The position numbers and the translations under genes are program-made. The notes beneath the pieces were generated by a model. That model did no database searches, was not told where the DNA came from, and was given only the letters and a program-made list of their open reading frames with translations. Of a DNA stretch of 64,000 nt, positions 21,013 through 33,186 are shown piece by piece (the first letter of the stretch is position 1; each line of letters begins with the position of its first letter). Origin of the DNA: Madurella fahalii (Eukaryota; Ascomycota; Sordariomycetes; Sordariales); assembly GCA_029876055.1 (NCBI GenBank), contig CM056878.1, forward strand, positions 1,426,001-1,490,000. The letters are read 5' to 3'.

Positions 21013-23797
21013 CTACCTGCCCCCAACGATCCTAACATACGGTGCCGGAAACAGCCCCCGATTCCCCATATAATACCCATGAAACCACTCCCCATTAACA
21101 TCCTCCACCTCCGCGATCTCCGCCCCCTTCGGAAACATCAATTCATCCTCAACCCCAACGGCCGGAATCCAACCCCATCCAGCCGCCGCTTTCATTCCCG
21201 TGCCCCCATCAGGCGGAAATCCCTCCGCGAATCCCCGAATCCGACCATTATCCAGCCCCAACCCATCCACAGACATCGAGACATCAACTGTCATCAGCTT
21301 CTCCATCTTCTTCTGGTGCCCATCCACCCACGAACAAACCTGCGCCCCGCCCTCGTGCGGTTTGATCTTGAGCCGCCATCCACCGACCTGCTCCCTGGCA
21401 ACCCTCCTCCTCCGATGATCGTTGCGATCAGTCACATACCCCACTACTACCATCCGATGACCCTGTGGGCAGCGACGCCACCCGCCGGGTCCGTTCTCTG
21501 GAGCGATGGTGCCATCAGAGACGAGGGTGTTGTAGCAGGGAAAACAGAGGTTATAACCTCCCGGCTGTGGTTGTGAGTCCGGGCGTAGCAACTTGGATGG
21601 GCAGGAGTAGCAGTGGTAGTGAGAATCCGAAGGTGGGATAGGGCCACGGCAGATCTCACAGGGTGCAGTAGGCGTGAGCGGTTGGAAGCTGCCTATCGGT
21701 GAGGAGTTGGCGGGCACTGGCAGCGGGTGGCGAGCGGGCGGGAGGGCCGGGCTGGACGGGGGTGTTTCTGTTTGAGCGTCCTGGTTACTCTCCGGGGAGG
21801 AGGAAGACTGCGGCGGTCGGTAGGCAACGGCTAGTAAGGGGTGACTGCAGCACCGTCCTTGGTTGACGCAGTCGTTGCAAAAACCCCACTCGCCCTCATT
21901 GCAAACGTCGCAGCGCCAGTAGCAGTCGTTTGCCCAGGCCGAACAGCGGCAGCAGAAGGTGCCGCTTTGGAGCCGGTCTATCGGGTTCTCGGTTGTGAGG
22001 GTGCGGCGGCCTTCGGCGCCACCTGGGATAGTTTTGGGCGGAAGGTAGCGGTTTGCTGTAAGTATGTGGGGAGGAGAGGTTGGTGGCCCGGTGAAGTTGT
22101 GCTTCTCCCATCTGTTCCAGGCTGCTTGCCCAAAGCCGAACCAATGCAAGCAGCCTTTGCGGCGACGCCAGCAGTCGAGGCAGATGTTCCACTCGCCGTT
22201 GTGGCAGAGGGAGCAGTTGAAATGGAGCTCGTACTCGATGTGCTCCTTGGAGCAAGTGTTGCAATTGATTAGCGGTTCTTTGTAAAGCGGAACGCGGGTT
22301 CTTCGGGTAGACGGCAGCGCTTGCGAGTGGAGGCCGGGACTCAAGGGACCTGAAGTGGGAGAAAGGTCTGGCGACTCCTGGCGGGAAGCAGAAGCCGTGA
22401 CGGTCGTAGGTGAGCTGGAGCTCCTGGCATCGGTGCCCATGCTTGGCCTCGCGAATGATGAGTCGCCTGTCCCCGACCTCAGAGTAAGGTCCGTTTGCGA
22501 GCGAGCCCCAATTCTGTTGACATCCGGTTGTGTAGGAGCAACGGGCGCCGTGGCGCTACGGCCGCCGCTTTGAGTTCTTCGTCTCCGGGATGCATCTTGG
22601 ACCTCGAGCAGAGCCGAACTCGAAGGGGGATACCGTCCGCGCTCCTCGTTGCTGCTGGCGCTTGGCGCCCTCGAGTGCACCGTATGCCTGCTTGTTGGCC
22701 TTGACACCTCTCCTGTGCGTGATCTAGGCCGCCCGGACACGTCCGACCGGTGCGAATGCGCGCTGGCGTTGCTTCTCCGGCCACCATCCCGTCTTGATCT
22801 CTCGCGGTGGCGCCTCCGATAGGCCTCGGTGATTTTCCGGCTCAGTTCGTCGTTGTTCTCCAAATCGAGATTATCCAAGTCCAGGCCATCCAAAAGTCCC
22901 TCTTCTTGGATTTGCCTAGCGAAGTCTTCAATCTCCCGCTCGATATCCCTTGAATCCAAGCCACCCGAGCCGCTGATCAGTGACCTCAACGAAGACTGGT
23001 GTTCCACCTGCCGCGCCCCAGCTGCAGCAACCTGCTCCATGGCAGACCGCTGTCTCGACTCGCTCCTCCGCCTCCTCCTCCCATCCGCAGCCGAACTCTC
23101 GGCACTCCTAAGCGCGGCACTCTGCGCCCTCGGCCTGCTACCCGGAGCCCTAACTCGACTCCCTTCCCTGCTACTCCTCCCTCCGCTCGCCCTCGCCACC
23201 GCCGTTTCCGTAGCCTCCCTTAAACTCATCCTCTGCACCTCCTCTAACAACCTTCTCTCCTGCTCATCCAACCTCCTCTGCTCCTCGGTTCTTTCCATAA
23301 ACCTCAACCTCGGTATGACCCTCTCTCCTTTTTTGTACCGGCCATCCATCTCCTTTTTCTCGTCCGCGCTCTTCCCCTTATCCGGGTTCACCGCCAAAAA
23401 CATGTCCAACCAAGTCGCAACCCTCGGGTCATGCCTGGTGTCTCTCACCCTGTCCCTACAGCTGGGGCAGGTGAATATCGCCGTCTCGGGCGGAGGCGGC
23501 GGGCCGGGAGCGGCTTCCACCCGCGCAGCCTGGAAGCGGAACCATTCCTTTAGGCAGGCACCGCAAAAGGTGTGTAGGCAGTCGAGGAGAGTGAGGGGGT
23601 TGTAGAGGAGGTCTGTGCATATCTAGAACGAGCATCATGAGAAAGTAACAAGGTTAGCTGAGTAGTTCTGACGCTGCAGGACGAGGGAAAAACGAAGGAC
23701 GTCTGGATAGACGCACAGAGCAAGTTAATTCTGTCTCAAGGTTGAGTGTCGGTGCCGGTGCCAGTGCCGGTCCCGGCCGTGACGGCGAGTCTGCCAT
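21013..23797 (-). CDS. RING finger protein with ZZ-like zinc clusters and C-terminal SH3-like domain
   Basis: There are two exons, 23797-23717 and 23622-21013, joined in phase 0 to give 896 residues. The join restores a RING finger, ELTCSICTDLLYNP, then CLHTFCGAC, then CPSCRDRV after a Pro-rich loop, so the protein is probably an E3 ubiquitin ligase. The middle (about residues 150-430) is Ser/Arg-rich and disordered, with a short helical segment. Three later Cys/His clusters resemble ZZ-type fingers: CNTCSKEHIEYELHFNC, CCRCSAWANDCYWRCDVC and CEICRGPIPPSDSHYHC. The last ~45 residues, with ELMFPKGAEIAEVEDVN, EWFHGYYMGNRGLFP and a final YVRIV, read as an SH3 domain. Fungal homologues are often labelled CHFR-like because of the RING; no FHA domain is present here. 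The substrate is unknown. Confidence 0.88.
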
Positions 23798-24454
23798 GAC
23801 CGTCCGAACCCGGCAATCTGGTTACTCAAGCTCGGGCAGCAGCAGGGGACCGGCCTTGAGTCGCAACAACAGCGCGGGGTAAGGGAATGAAGGGGATCGC
23901 TCCCCACTATTACGTGGAACGCAGTGCTCTTGTGGACTATACACCGGAGTTGGAAATCACTCAAAAGATTGTAGTTGCAAAATGAGGACGAGGAAGGGAA
24001 TCAGATCGGATAACGTACTCGGTTCCATAGTCGATGGTGAACGTGTGGACCGGATACGACAGTGTATGCACATGGGTAAGGTGCCGAGAGACGGGGCCGG
24101 GCAGTGACAGGCTGAGCTGCGCTGCAACGACTGGAAAGCTGACAAGGAACAACATGAGTGGGCCAATCCGCTCCGCAGTGGGGAGCGACGCCTCCCAGCA
24201 GCCTTGAACTTGGGACTCGAATCTTCTATCATGAGTATTGGTTATTTGATGTATTCTAGTGCTATGTGCCGCATTTCCTGACAGTAGCAAATCGCTATGT
24301 TACCCTTTCAACCTGGCAAGAAAAACTCCCCCTGTCTTATGCAAGTCCCTAGCATTGCTCCGAATCTGTCGAACTCCATGAGCCTGGAACATATCCCCGT
24401 ACGCCGTAGAGTAAGACCCAGTATAAACCAAAAATTACACGCCCTACAGTCTTC
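23798..24454. other. 5' flank of the RING gene and 3' flank of ATG15
   Basis: Both neighbours are on the minus strand. The short frames show no motif. The stretch presumably holds the RING-gene promoter and the ATG15 terminator. Confidence 0.5.
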
Positions 24455-26556
24455 TTACATGTCCTCCTTGGGTTCAGGAGCGCCGCCTTCCCATTCCCTG
24501 CACATGCCGTACCAGGCCCGGTCGATACACCGCGGCTTTTCTGGAGGCTCCTGGGTGGGAGCTGGGGATGGCGGGATAGAGGTGGGCATGCTTGGAGGGG
24601 AGGTGATGGTCTGATGCTCCTGCGTTGTCGTAGCAACAGATTCGGTTGTAGTCTCGTCGTAGCATCCCCAGAACCGACCTGGAGTTTCACACGTTGTGCT
24701 GGTTGCCGACGGCGTCGTCGACGTCACGGTAGTCGTTGTTGTTGTTATTGTTGTCGTTGTTGTCGTCTTGTCCTTGCACCCGAACCACCCACTTGACAAT
24801 GGTTAGCAGAGTGCATAAAGAGAGCGCAAACTGATCGGAAGAAGGGGTCAACTTACGGAGTATGGCACGTCGTGGTAGACGACGTAGTCGTAACTGCCGA
24901 TGTCTGAGTGCCAGTAGTGGTTGTCGTTTCGTCCAAGCAACCCCACCAACCCCTGCAGTTCCGCAGTCAGTTATCGGTTAATGAAATCAAGAAACGAAAG
25001 AAAAGGTCTTACGGCGTCTTGCAAGTTTCGGTACGGGTGCGGCTCTTGGAAGTCGACGTCGACGTGCTGGCCGTCGTGGTGGTTTCGGTACCGTTGCTTT
25101 CATACATCTTCCAGTTGCCACAATCCCTGCATTCAGGGGTAAATTTGCATTCCGGGACCGTGTCATACTTCCGGATAACATCATTGATGACCGACCGGAT
25201 CTTGTGGGTTCCGAGACCGACGCGCCAGCCCTTGTCGCCCACTGTGTCATAAACGCACTCTCGACCCGTATGGCAGGCTGTCTCCAGAGCGTATCCTCCA
25301 AAAGAGCATGACGCCGTAGCCCCGTTGCAGGTGCCAATATAGATGGGGTCGGCAGTGTGCCCAAAGTGAAAGGTGCCAGTGTATTCTCTGGTCTGAGGCG
25401 CATCAGGGTCCGCCCCTGGAGGGACCGGTAGGCCCAATCTTCCTGCGGCGAGCGCTTCGGGGACCGCCTGGAATGTTACAACCGGCACGCCATAGGTTAG
25501 GCCAATGAAAGAGCTGACAGCTCCGCCTAGCGAATGTCCCGTAACCCAAACATTTGAGTTGGGATAAAGCTCCGTAACGTTGGCGTACAGCTCCCGGGCA
25601 GCCTGGTAATATCTGTTCTCCTCGCGCAGCGCTTGTGTGACGCACGTGTTGTTGCAGGTGTACGTGCCTGTCGCGCAGTTACAGACCTGGTGCCAGGTCC
25701 ATGGACCTTGTTGCGCGCAACAGCAACTGAAGAACAGGTTGTCGTTGATCTTGTCGTTCGTGGTAGTGCCATCCCCGTCAAAGACGGCAACCGAAGTCCC
25801 CTTCAGGCCGATGACGATGGTCGAGTTGGTCTCGTCGGCAAACACATGACCACGGAGCCCGTCGCCTTCCCACCCAAAGTCAGCGCTCCGGTTAAAGGGT
25901 GCACCAACCTCCTCCCAGTCTGCATCGCCCGGCTTTGCCACATATGCATTCGCTGCCATCAAAGCCAAGGTCAAGATAGTGTCCTTGTCGGTGACATTCG
26001 GCCCCGGAACCTCATCGATCGTCCATGCAGATGGTGAGAGAACCGAAACGAATCCGCGCTGCCGCGCCTGGGCGACCATGGGGTCTACCACGCTTGGTCT
26101 CCGATCGACCAGCCGTTGTATTCGATGCGAGTTGCTGCGCGCCCGCAGGGGACCGATGCGCTGCGCCTCGAAACCGTCCTCGGCTGCTAACCATAGCTGC
26201 GCATCGGGATGAACTACATCTTTTTTCCGATGGAGTTGCGGGTGTTGGTAAGTGCCGTGATGGTAGATATGTCGAAGGGTCTGTGGGATGACGCGTCAAT
26301 GGTCAGCAGCTGCTCTTGCCAGCGAGCACATCACGGGGCCACTCACGAAAGTGTGTTCGGCGGGTACTGGGGGTTCCGGTATGAGAGGTATTATCAGCGC
26401 AGGCTCCTGAGAGAGAGCAACCTGCGCGTCATGCCTGGTGTTCGCCGCCGCCGAGATGGGAGATGCAGCGAGGGCGAGGAAGGACAACAGCAGTTGGGCA
26501 GTGGCTCGGCCGGCAGAAGTGCACGTCGCACTCGCCTCCTTCCTCCTCAACAACAT
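24455..26556 (-). CDS. ATG15: ATG15, vacuolar phospholipase of autophagic-body lysis
   Basis: There are four exons: 26556-26347, 26280-25013, 24952-24857 and 24791-24455. They give 1911 nt, or 636 residues. Atg15 is a type II membrane glycoprotein sent to the vacuole, where it lyses autophagic bodies and Cvt vesicles. A hydrophobic signal anchor lies around residues 18-38. The second exon begins TLRHIYHHGTYQHPQLHRKK, the family's lumenal motif. The lipase elbow VTGHSLGGAVSS carries the nucleophile Ser320. GHTADPIYIGTC and the Cys-rich CHTGREC region follow. Several NxT/S glycosylation sites are present. The C-terminal tail holds three tandem Cys/Thr units that start CKTPGWWGC, CHTPGWFGC and CETPGRFWGC, each followed by a Thr-rich linker. 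Two introns interrupt units 1 and 2 at the same codon and phase. Confidence 0.96.
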
Positions 26557-27896
26557 GCCAGGCTGATGTCGATATGGGAATAGTTGAGGAAAGTCGTATC
26601 AAATCAAAGGAGAATAAGATGCTGCGCTTGAAGTTGAAGGGAAGAGAGATCGATCCCCGCCCGTCCCGTGCCGGCGTTCAGATGACGACGGATGAGCTGC
26701 CGATCGGAAGGGAGCGCCACTGCCAATCAACAAGGCTCTTATCGGAGCGTGCTGTCACTGATAACCAAGGCGGGTGGGTCTTGTACTCACTCAGCTGCTC
26801 AACAAGCAGCGCTACCCCGTAAATGGTGGAGCACTAACACGCGCTAGTTTCCCTCGGCTTGTCTGGGTAGCATCACCACATGACATGTCCGCCTGAGGAA
26901 TTGTTGAGGCGTTGCAGGTGCCTGAAGATGCTGCGTACTCTTGTGCCGACCTGCAAACATGGGTTATTTTCCGCTACATTGGTAACTGCGAGAAATTGGC
27001 TCAAACTTGAACCCCTCTACAAAACTGAACCCACCGAACTGTTCCCATCCAAACAGACGTCTACTCGGCCCCAGCTGGATCTGGCTTTAAACATCCAGAC
27101 CGCCTTAGTGTAAACCGATTAATCGACAGGGCTGAGGACGAATCAGAGACCTGACGCCGCCTGCAGACTTGGCCTCAACACTCAGGGCCCCGGCCCGTTT
27201 CGAGCGTGCACCTTGCAGGCCGCGCCGAGCGGGTACGGACTGTCCTACCAACCGGAAGAGTTCTTTGCCCATCGACAGAGCAAAGTAAAAGATCGACGAC
27301 AACGGCGCGCTAGATAGAGCCTCTCTAACGTTTGATTCATCGCCACTAGGTTTTTCTGTTTCTCTGAAACTTCATTCCACCACAAAAAGTGCGCGGCTCC
27401 CAAGGCGGTAAACTGTTAGTACTCTCTGTACTAGAACGTGTCAATGCTACAGGCTCCAATTTCAGGCGCGTCGACTAACCCGCACTATCTTCGGGTGTCA
27501 AAGAGCTCCAGAATCCGTTCCACACCGCGAGGATAAGGAACAATTGAGAGCTCAGAGAATGCACGTGTCTCGCAACTAGGCGTCCTTGTCTCTAGATATT
27601 GTGAAGCATCTGCGGTTTGAAGGCTTGTTTCTTGCGGTCGGTATAATCCAAACGGCTGACGGGTCTCAACGCTCGGCCAGTGTGACTCCCCTGGCTACCA
27701 TCGCCAGCCCGGTCCGCGGTTTCAAAATCCCCTATTATTATAAGCTGGTGCTTCATGCATTGGTGTCGAGCTCCGGTAAGGTCAAGCCAATATTGCGACC
27801 GCACTTATTCATTAGGGCTGCAAGTGCATCGAGCATCCGGAGGGCTTTGTGTCGCGCTCCTTCTTTTTCTCCGATACTCCATGCTAATCTGTTGCA
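26557..27896. promoter_or_regulatory. Divergent promoter region, ATG15 / VPS9-domain gene
   Basis: These 1340 bases separate two divergent starts. The open frames are short, without family similarity. Nothing else was recognised. Confidence 0.5.
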
Positions 27897-30499
27897 ATGC
27901 TCGCCAGCTTGAGCTTGAGCGGTAGCCCTATGGCCTCCAACCCCACAAATCCGGCGCATCGCCAGAGCCCGCTGCGGCCCGTACGATCTTTCCGAGTCGA
28001 GCGTTCCGTGTCCCCCGATAAGACAACGCGTGCAAAAAGAGCAAACACCATTGAGAATGGTCCTGCCGCCGCAGCTGGGTTGCCGCAGCAAACGGCGCCC
28101 GGTACCCAGGTGAAGCTAGCAACCGAGGCTGAGGCGCCAGATATGTTCGAGAGCAGGATAAGTGAGGAGACTGTAGAGCCCCCCCGAGCTTCGGTCGACC
28201 TGGACGATCTCCCTATCGAGGTAATCAGTCTGACGGATCGCTTCATCGACACCCTGTCAGCCAAGGTGCACCCTCATCCGCCAAATATTGATAACCTCTC
28301 TCGTCTCTTCCAAGATTTCTATGCCACGGCCTCGTCACACATCCAAACTCATGTCGACAGCCTGGCCACTCTTCAGAGACGTGAGGAGCCGTCAGTGCCC
28401 CCGCTCTCGTCACGTCCATCAGCAGCCAGTCTATTACGCACGAAGGCTACTTCACTTGGTACCAAGGAGAAGCCCAAGGCTACCCCGCCCAGACGTGACT
28501 CAGAGCAGCAACTGCTGACCGCTGAAGAATATGCGGACCGGAAGAAGGCGAGAAAAGCGCTGGAGCAGAAAAAGAGTCTGTTGGAGGAGGCCGTCGAAAG
28601 GAGGTTATGCGAAGGCATCTACAACAAGATCTACCGCCACCGGAGCACACAGGACGAAGCGCAGGACGCCAAGCTCCGGTCCAAAACAGCCGCTCTCGCA
28701 GTGGTCGGCATCGGTCCGGCTGATCTCGGGGTAGAGCTCGGCACGGCTGACAGCGACCTGGAAGCCGCCGCTAAGAAGCAGGCAGAAGTCAAGGAATGGC
28801 TAGAAGGGGCACGGAAGGAATTGATACTAATGAGCCAGTCAAGGTACCCCCTAGGGAAATTGAACCATCTCAAAGCGGCGCACAAGAGCATTATTGATAC
28901 GCTCTCCCACTTTCATCCCTCCTCCTCGGCCGATGAGCTCATGCCTATGCTCATCTACACCCTCATCACACTACCGCCCGAGAATCTTAACGTCATCAGC
29001 GATGTCAACTTTATACAGCGCTTCCGCTGGGAACCGAAACTCGTAGGCGAAGCGGCCTACTGCCTCACGACTCTTGAAGCCACCATCAGCTTCCTCCAAA
29101 CAGTCGACCTCTCTACCCTCCGCGCCGACGAGACGCCCACCGGACCCCTCAAAGCGCCGGACGCTTCGCCAATTCAGAAAGGGGAGACATTTCCCCCAGC
29201 CTTCTCACCCACCTCGACGAGCCCGGCTTCTCCGAGTCCCAGCGCCTCAGGATCAGCAGCAGCCGCCAGCCTCGGCGCAACCCTCAAGCAATCCCCTTCC
29301 TCCACCGGCTTCCGCGCAACCGTCGGAGCCCAGCTCCGCGGGCCCCGCCGCCTGAGCGAACTTGTCAACACCCCTGCACAGGCCCTCAACGCCGCCAGCG
29401 ACGCCGTCCTCAATACAGCCGATCAGGGCCTTAAGACGATAGGCACCTCTCTCGGCGACAGTTACAAGTTCCTGCTGGGTAAACTGCGCGAGCGGGCGCC
29501 CGACGCGCTGCTAGTGACCAAGGACGGCAGCGGCGATCCCGTTGCTCTCGTTGTTCCCAAGACGCTTGATGATGCCCGGAAGCTGATCGGGACCAGCCCC
29601 CCGCCTCCCGGAGGCGGCCAGCTGCAATCTCTGGAGGAAGAAGAGGATGTTGCTTCAGTAAGCGGGGCGAGCTCACTGCTGTCGATGCGCAGCCCCAGCC
29701 CGGCGACGGCCGAGGAAACGGAGCGTCCGCCGCTGTTAAGCTTTATCGCCGGGAGCGCGAGGAAGGTGTCGAGGGATCATAGCGCTGATAGTACGAGGAG
29801 TGCGGGATCGAGGAGGGGAGGGCCGGGAGGGGAGGAGAGACAGAGGGTTGATACGAACATGACTGCGGCGGGTGGGACGGGTACGACGGCTATTGCGACA
29901 GGGTCGTCGCCTATCGTTACCAGTCCGCAAATTATGGACTCGATGCGGAGTTTGGGGAATTCATTGAATCCCATGGCGAGGTTGTCGGCGGGGATTGGGG
30001 GGTTTAGGGGGTTTGGCCGGTCTTCGGCTCCGACTCAGGCTACTCCGGTTAGAGCACCTACGCCGCCAGTGAAGGATGGGACTGGAACGAATAAGGGCGG
30101 AGTGGCGGAGGGTGGTGATTTGGCAACGGTATGGTTTTCTTTTTCCTACTCTACTTAGCCGTTCCGTTTTCCTCTTCTTTCCTCTCTCTTCAAACCCCCC
30201 CAGCCCCAATTTTTTTTTTTTTTTTTCTTATTTTCATACTTGTCTTTCATGATTATATGATATAACGTGACCGAGAATAGAAGGAGAAATATTAACAATA
30301 CGATATGCAGGCCTTCCCAGATCTTGCCGCGGTACTTCCGCCAAGGGAAACCCCGAAAATCAACCCGCCTGTCAAACACTTCATGGAGATGCAAAATGCC
30401 GCCGACTTGAAAGTAGGCGAGGTGTTTGAGTTGCTGAAAGATTACAAGCGGCTTGCGGGGGCGCTGAAGGACATGGGTGCGTTCAAGGAGCAGGGGTAG
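27897..30499 (+). CDS. VPS9-domain guanine nucleotide exchange factor (Rab5/Vps21 type)
   Basis: There are two exons, 27897-30128 and 30311-30499, joined in phase 0 (DLATAFPDLAAVLP) to give 806 residues. VPS9 domains load GTP on Rab5-class GTPases at endosomes. The domain lies at about residues 255-420. It has a helical lead-in (EWLEGARKELILMSQSRYPL), then SADELMPMLIYTLITLPPEN and ISDVNFIQRFRWEPKLVGEA, followed by a YCLTTLEATISFLQ helix. The N-terminal 110 residues and the stretch after the domain are Ser/Pro-rich and disordered. The last exon adds a helix with FELLKDYKRLAGALKDMG. The domain order is closer to fungal Muk1-like proteins than to Vps9p, since no CUE domain is visible. Translation may instead start at the Met at 27930. 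Confidence 0.9.
30210..30226 (+). repeat. Poly-T run inside the last intron of the VPS9-domain gene
   Basis: Seventeen T residues follow a C-rich stretch near the 5' side of the intron. Confidence 0.9.
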
Positions 30500-31085
30500 G
30501 AGTTGCTTCGAGCGAGCGGTCGTCTCAGTTATGTAGGATTCAGGGATTTCGCGTAGGTGTCACGTTATTGGGTGCTTATAGATATAGATGGACTAGTGGG
30601 CATGGGCTGGGTACTCAGTAATGTCAATCGGCTGGTTTCCATGGGTCTTGCGGGCCAAATAGACAGCGGTGCATTTGTTGACATGTTCACTGGATAGCTA
30701 GAGGCGCATACTATCAATACTCCAAACCCGTTTTGCTGTGGCGGATTGCCTGATCGAACGTAAGAGGCGGTATCGCTGATGCACGGAGATTTATCAGTTT
30801 ATATCTACCAACCCAAGCAGCATCCTGTATCCAGTCAACATCAACGGATAATATAAGTATAAAAATATATCGGCCAACCTGTCAAAGGGTAATATGTTGA
30901 GAAGAGGGTCCCTCTCCCAGCAATCAACAACAATGATGTGGTTGGAACCCCGGGACTATCCACGCTATGCTAACACAACTATTAAAGAGAAATAGATAAA
31001 AGACAGAAAGAAAAAGGAAATACGAAAACGAACGTACCGCTCTGATACTGATCAAGAGCCGCTGGATAAGCTCAAGCCATCCACC
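30500..31085. other. Convergent 3' intergenic region
   Basis: This lies between the 3' ends of the VPS9-domain gene and the alpha-actinin gene. It turns AT-rich toward 30840-31030. No gene was seen. Confidence 0.6.
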
Positions 31086-33186
31086 TCAATGCGCGCCATT
31101 CATCCCCCCTGCTGTCTGTTTTGCCGGACTAACCCTCCCACTAATAGTCCCTGACTCTCCCTCGCCAATTAGTTTATCCATGAACGCGATGTAGTCAAAC
31201 TGCGGCTGTCCCCGGTCGGACTGCATATCCGGCCCACTGTGGGAAGGCATTATCTCCACCAACTTCTCGATAACGTCGTCGGGGACAAGTGAGTGCCGCA
31301 GGTCCATCTCGGTCACGTACGGCTTCCCGTCGGCGACCTCCCTGAAGCTCTGGAAGACCTGTTCGGCCGTGTTCTGGTCCTCAGTCACCTCCACCATGAA
31401 GCGGATAAACTGCTCAAACGTAACACGATCGCGTCCGTTGGAGGTAGCGACGAAGTACTCATGCATCTCGTCCTCGGAGAAGATCAAGCCTAAGGAGGCC
31501 AGCGCCGCGCTGAATTCCAGCTCGGACAGGCTATTCGAGTCGTCGCGGTCAAAGTGCCGGAAGACAGACTCGAACTCTTCCAGCTGGATGGGCGTGAGGT
31601 TGGTCATGTCACGCGCCACCATCTGATTCTCGAGAAAAGAGAGTTTTTTGGAGACGGAAGACTTGACCAGCGACAGCTCGTAGCAAAGCTCATCGTACGT
31701 GTACGTGGTGAAGTCGTTTTCTTCAATGTTCGCTTCTTGGCATTTGGCGTCAACGGCTTCGATGGTCTTAAGGAAGGCATCCAAGGGGGGCAGATTGTCT
31801 GAGAGCTTCCGCACGTGGTGTAGTTGGTCTTCAACGTCGCCTTCCAGGCCTGAAATGGCTAGTTGTATCGTGTTGAGCGCCAGGGCAAAGTCGTTCGCCT
31901 TGTCAGCGAAGGATTTCCGTAGGGCATTTTTGATGCTGTGTCGGCTGTCAGTTTTCCATCCCGGTCTCCTTCGGTTATCTGGCGAGTCAACCTACTCCCT
32001 TATGGTCTCATTAATCAGCTGACCCCGATTCATCTCGGCCTTGGTCAGGTTGCTCCATTCCTTGTCCAGCACCTCCAACCTCAGCTCCGCCGGCGGATCA
32101 TATGGTCGCAACCGGTACGTGCCCAGCTTGGTTTTGATGTTGCCCAATAGGGTCGCCAGCTCGCTCTTCTCGGCCACCCACTCCCGCTTCAGTCCCCTCT
32201 TGTACGATGCAAACTCACCAGCTTGCGCCTTGGCGTCTGCATAGGTCCCCTCAAAGGTCGCGAGTTGCCAGCTTTCCATCTGCTCGCGAATCGCCTTGAG
32301 CAGCGCCGCCATCCTCCGCTCATAGGCGCTCTGCATGTCCCAAGCGCCCCGCATGTTGTTGACAAACTTCTCAACACGACGGCCCGCGTTCTCGACCTTC
32401 TCCATCTGTGAAAAAGCATGGAACCAATAGGCGATGTATGTCATCAAACTGCGCTCGTCAGGCTTTGCCACGTCACACACGTCCTCAACATCGAGCAGCT
32501 TGGGGATGCCGATTTCCCTGTGAGCGATATCGAATGCCATCTGCATGTTGCCGCGGTGGTCCGACTTGTCGAGCGCCTCGTAGTCAATCAGGTCCGGGCG
32601 GTGGATGTCGAGCAGGGCACAAAAAGCGAGCCCGTCGTTCCAGCTGCCACTGAAGTCGCGCACGTCCACCTCGTCATAGCACGCCGTTTTTCGCTGGCAC
32701 CACAATAGTAAGCCCTCCTTGGCTGTCATGCCCTCCTCGTTGATGTCATTGATGGTGAAGCGTAGAATGAGGGTCCATATCAGGCCCAGGATGATCTTTC
32801 GGTTCCCGTCCACCACGTCCTCGGCACCGATATTGGTCATCTGTATTCCACGTAGCTTGATAAAGTTGAGTGCGAGGTTCGCATTCTCGAAGCGCTGCAC
32901 GCGCAGCTTGGGTTTGGCGGCATAGCGACCGAGCGATTCACCCGAGAGGCATTCGAGTAGGTGGATGAGCAGGACCTGGGCAGGAGATAATCAGGGCGAC
33001 ATTAGCAAGCCGACGTGCCGGCGGGGATCCCAGCTCGGTTTCGAACAGAAATTTACGTACGCCGTCACTTAGATCCTGCACCAGGTCCTTGACCTCTAGA
33101 TTCCTGACCTCCAGCTTCGTGTTCAGCCATTTCGTAAACGTCTTTTGCTGGACCGTGATCCACCGCTGCTGCTCGGCATAGGCCAT
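31086..33186 (-). CDS. Alpha-actinin, actin cross-linking protein
   Basis: There are three exons: 33186-33061, 32975-31996 and 31935-31086. They give 651 residues, the usual length of fungal alpha-actinins, which have fewer spectrin repeats than animal ones. The protein bundles F-actin, and in fungi it acts at septation rings and tips. Two calponin-homology domains come first: WITVQQKTFTKWLNTKLEVR, then VLLIHLLECLSGESLGRYA, NIGAEDVVDGNRKIILGLIW and later DGLAFCALLDIHRPDLIDY. A short helical rod of about 230 residues follows. Two EF-hand pairs end the protein; FDRDDSNSLSELEF has a good calcium loop, while the later hands look degenerate. The frame is open upstream to 33342, so a longer N-terminus is possible. 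I chose the Met nearest the first CH domain, as in related proteins. Confidence 0.94.

Noticed and set aside
22829..23605. Plus-strand open frame of 258 codons opposite the RING gene
   Set aside because: Its Ser/Leu-rich composition mirrors the Glu/Arg-rich minus-strand coding sequence. No independent support.
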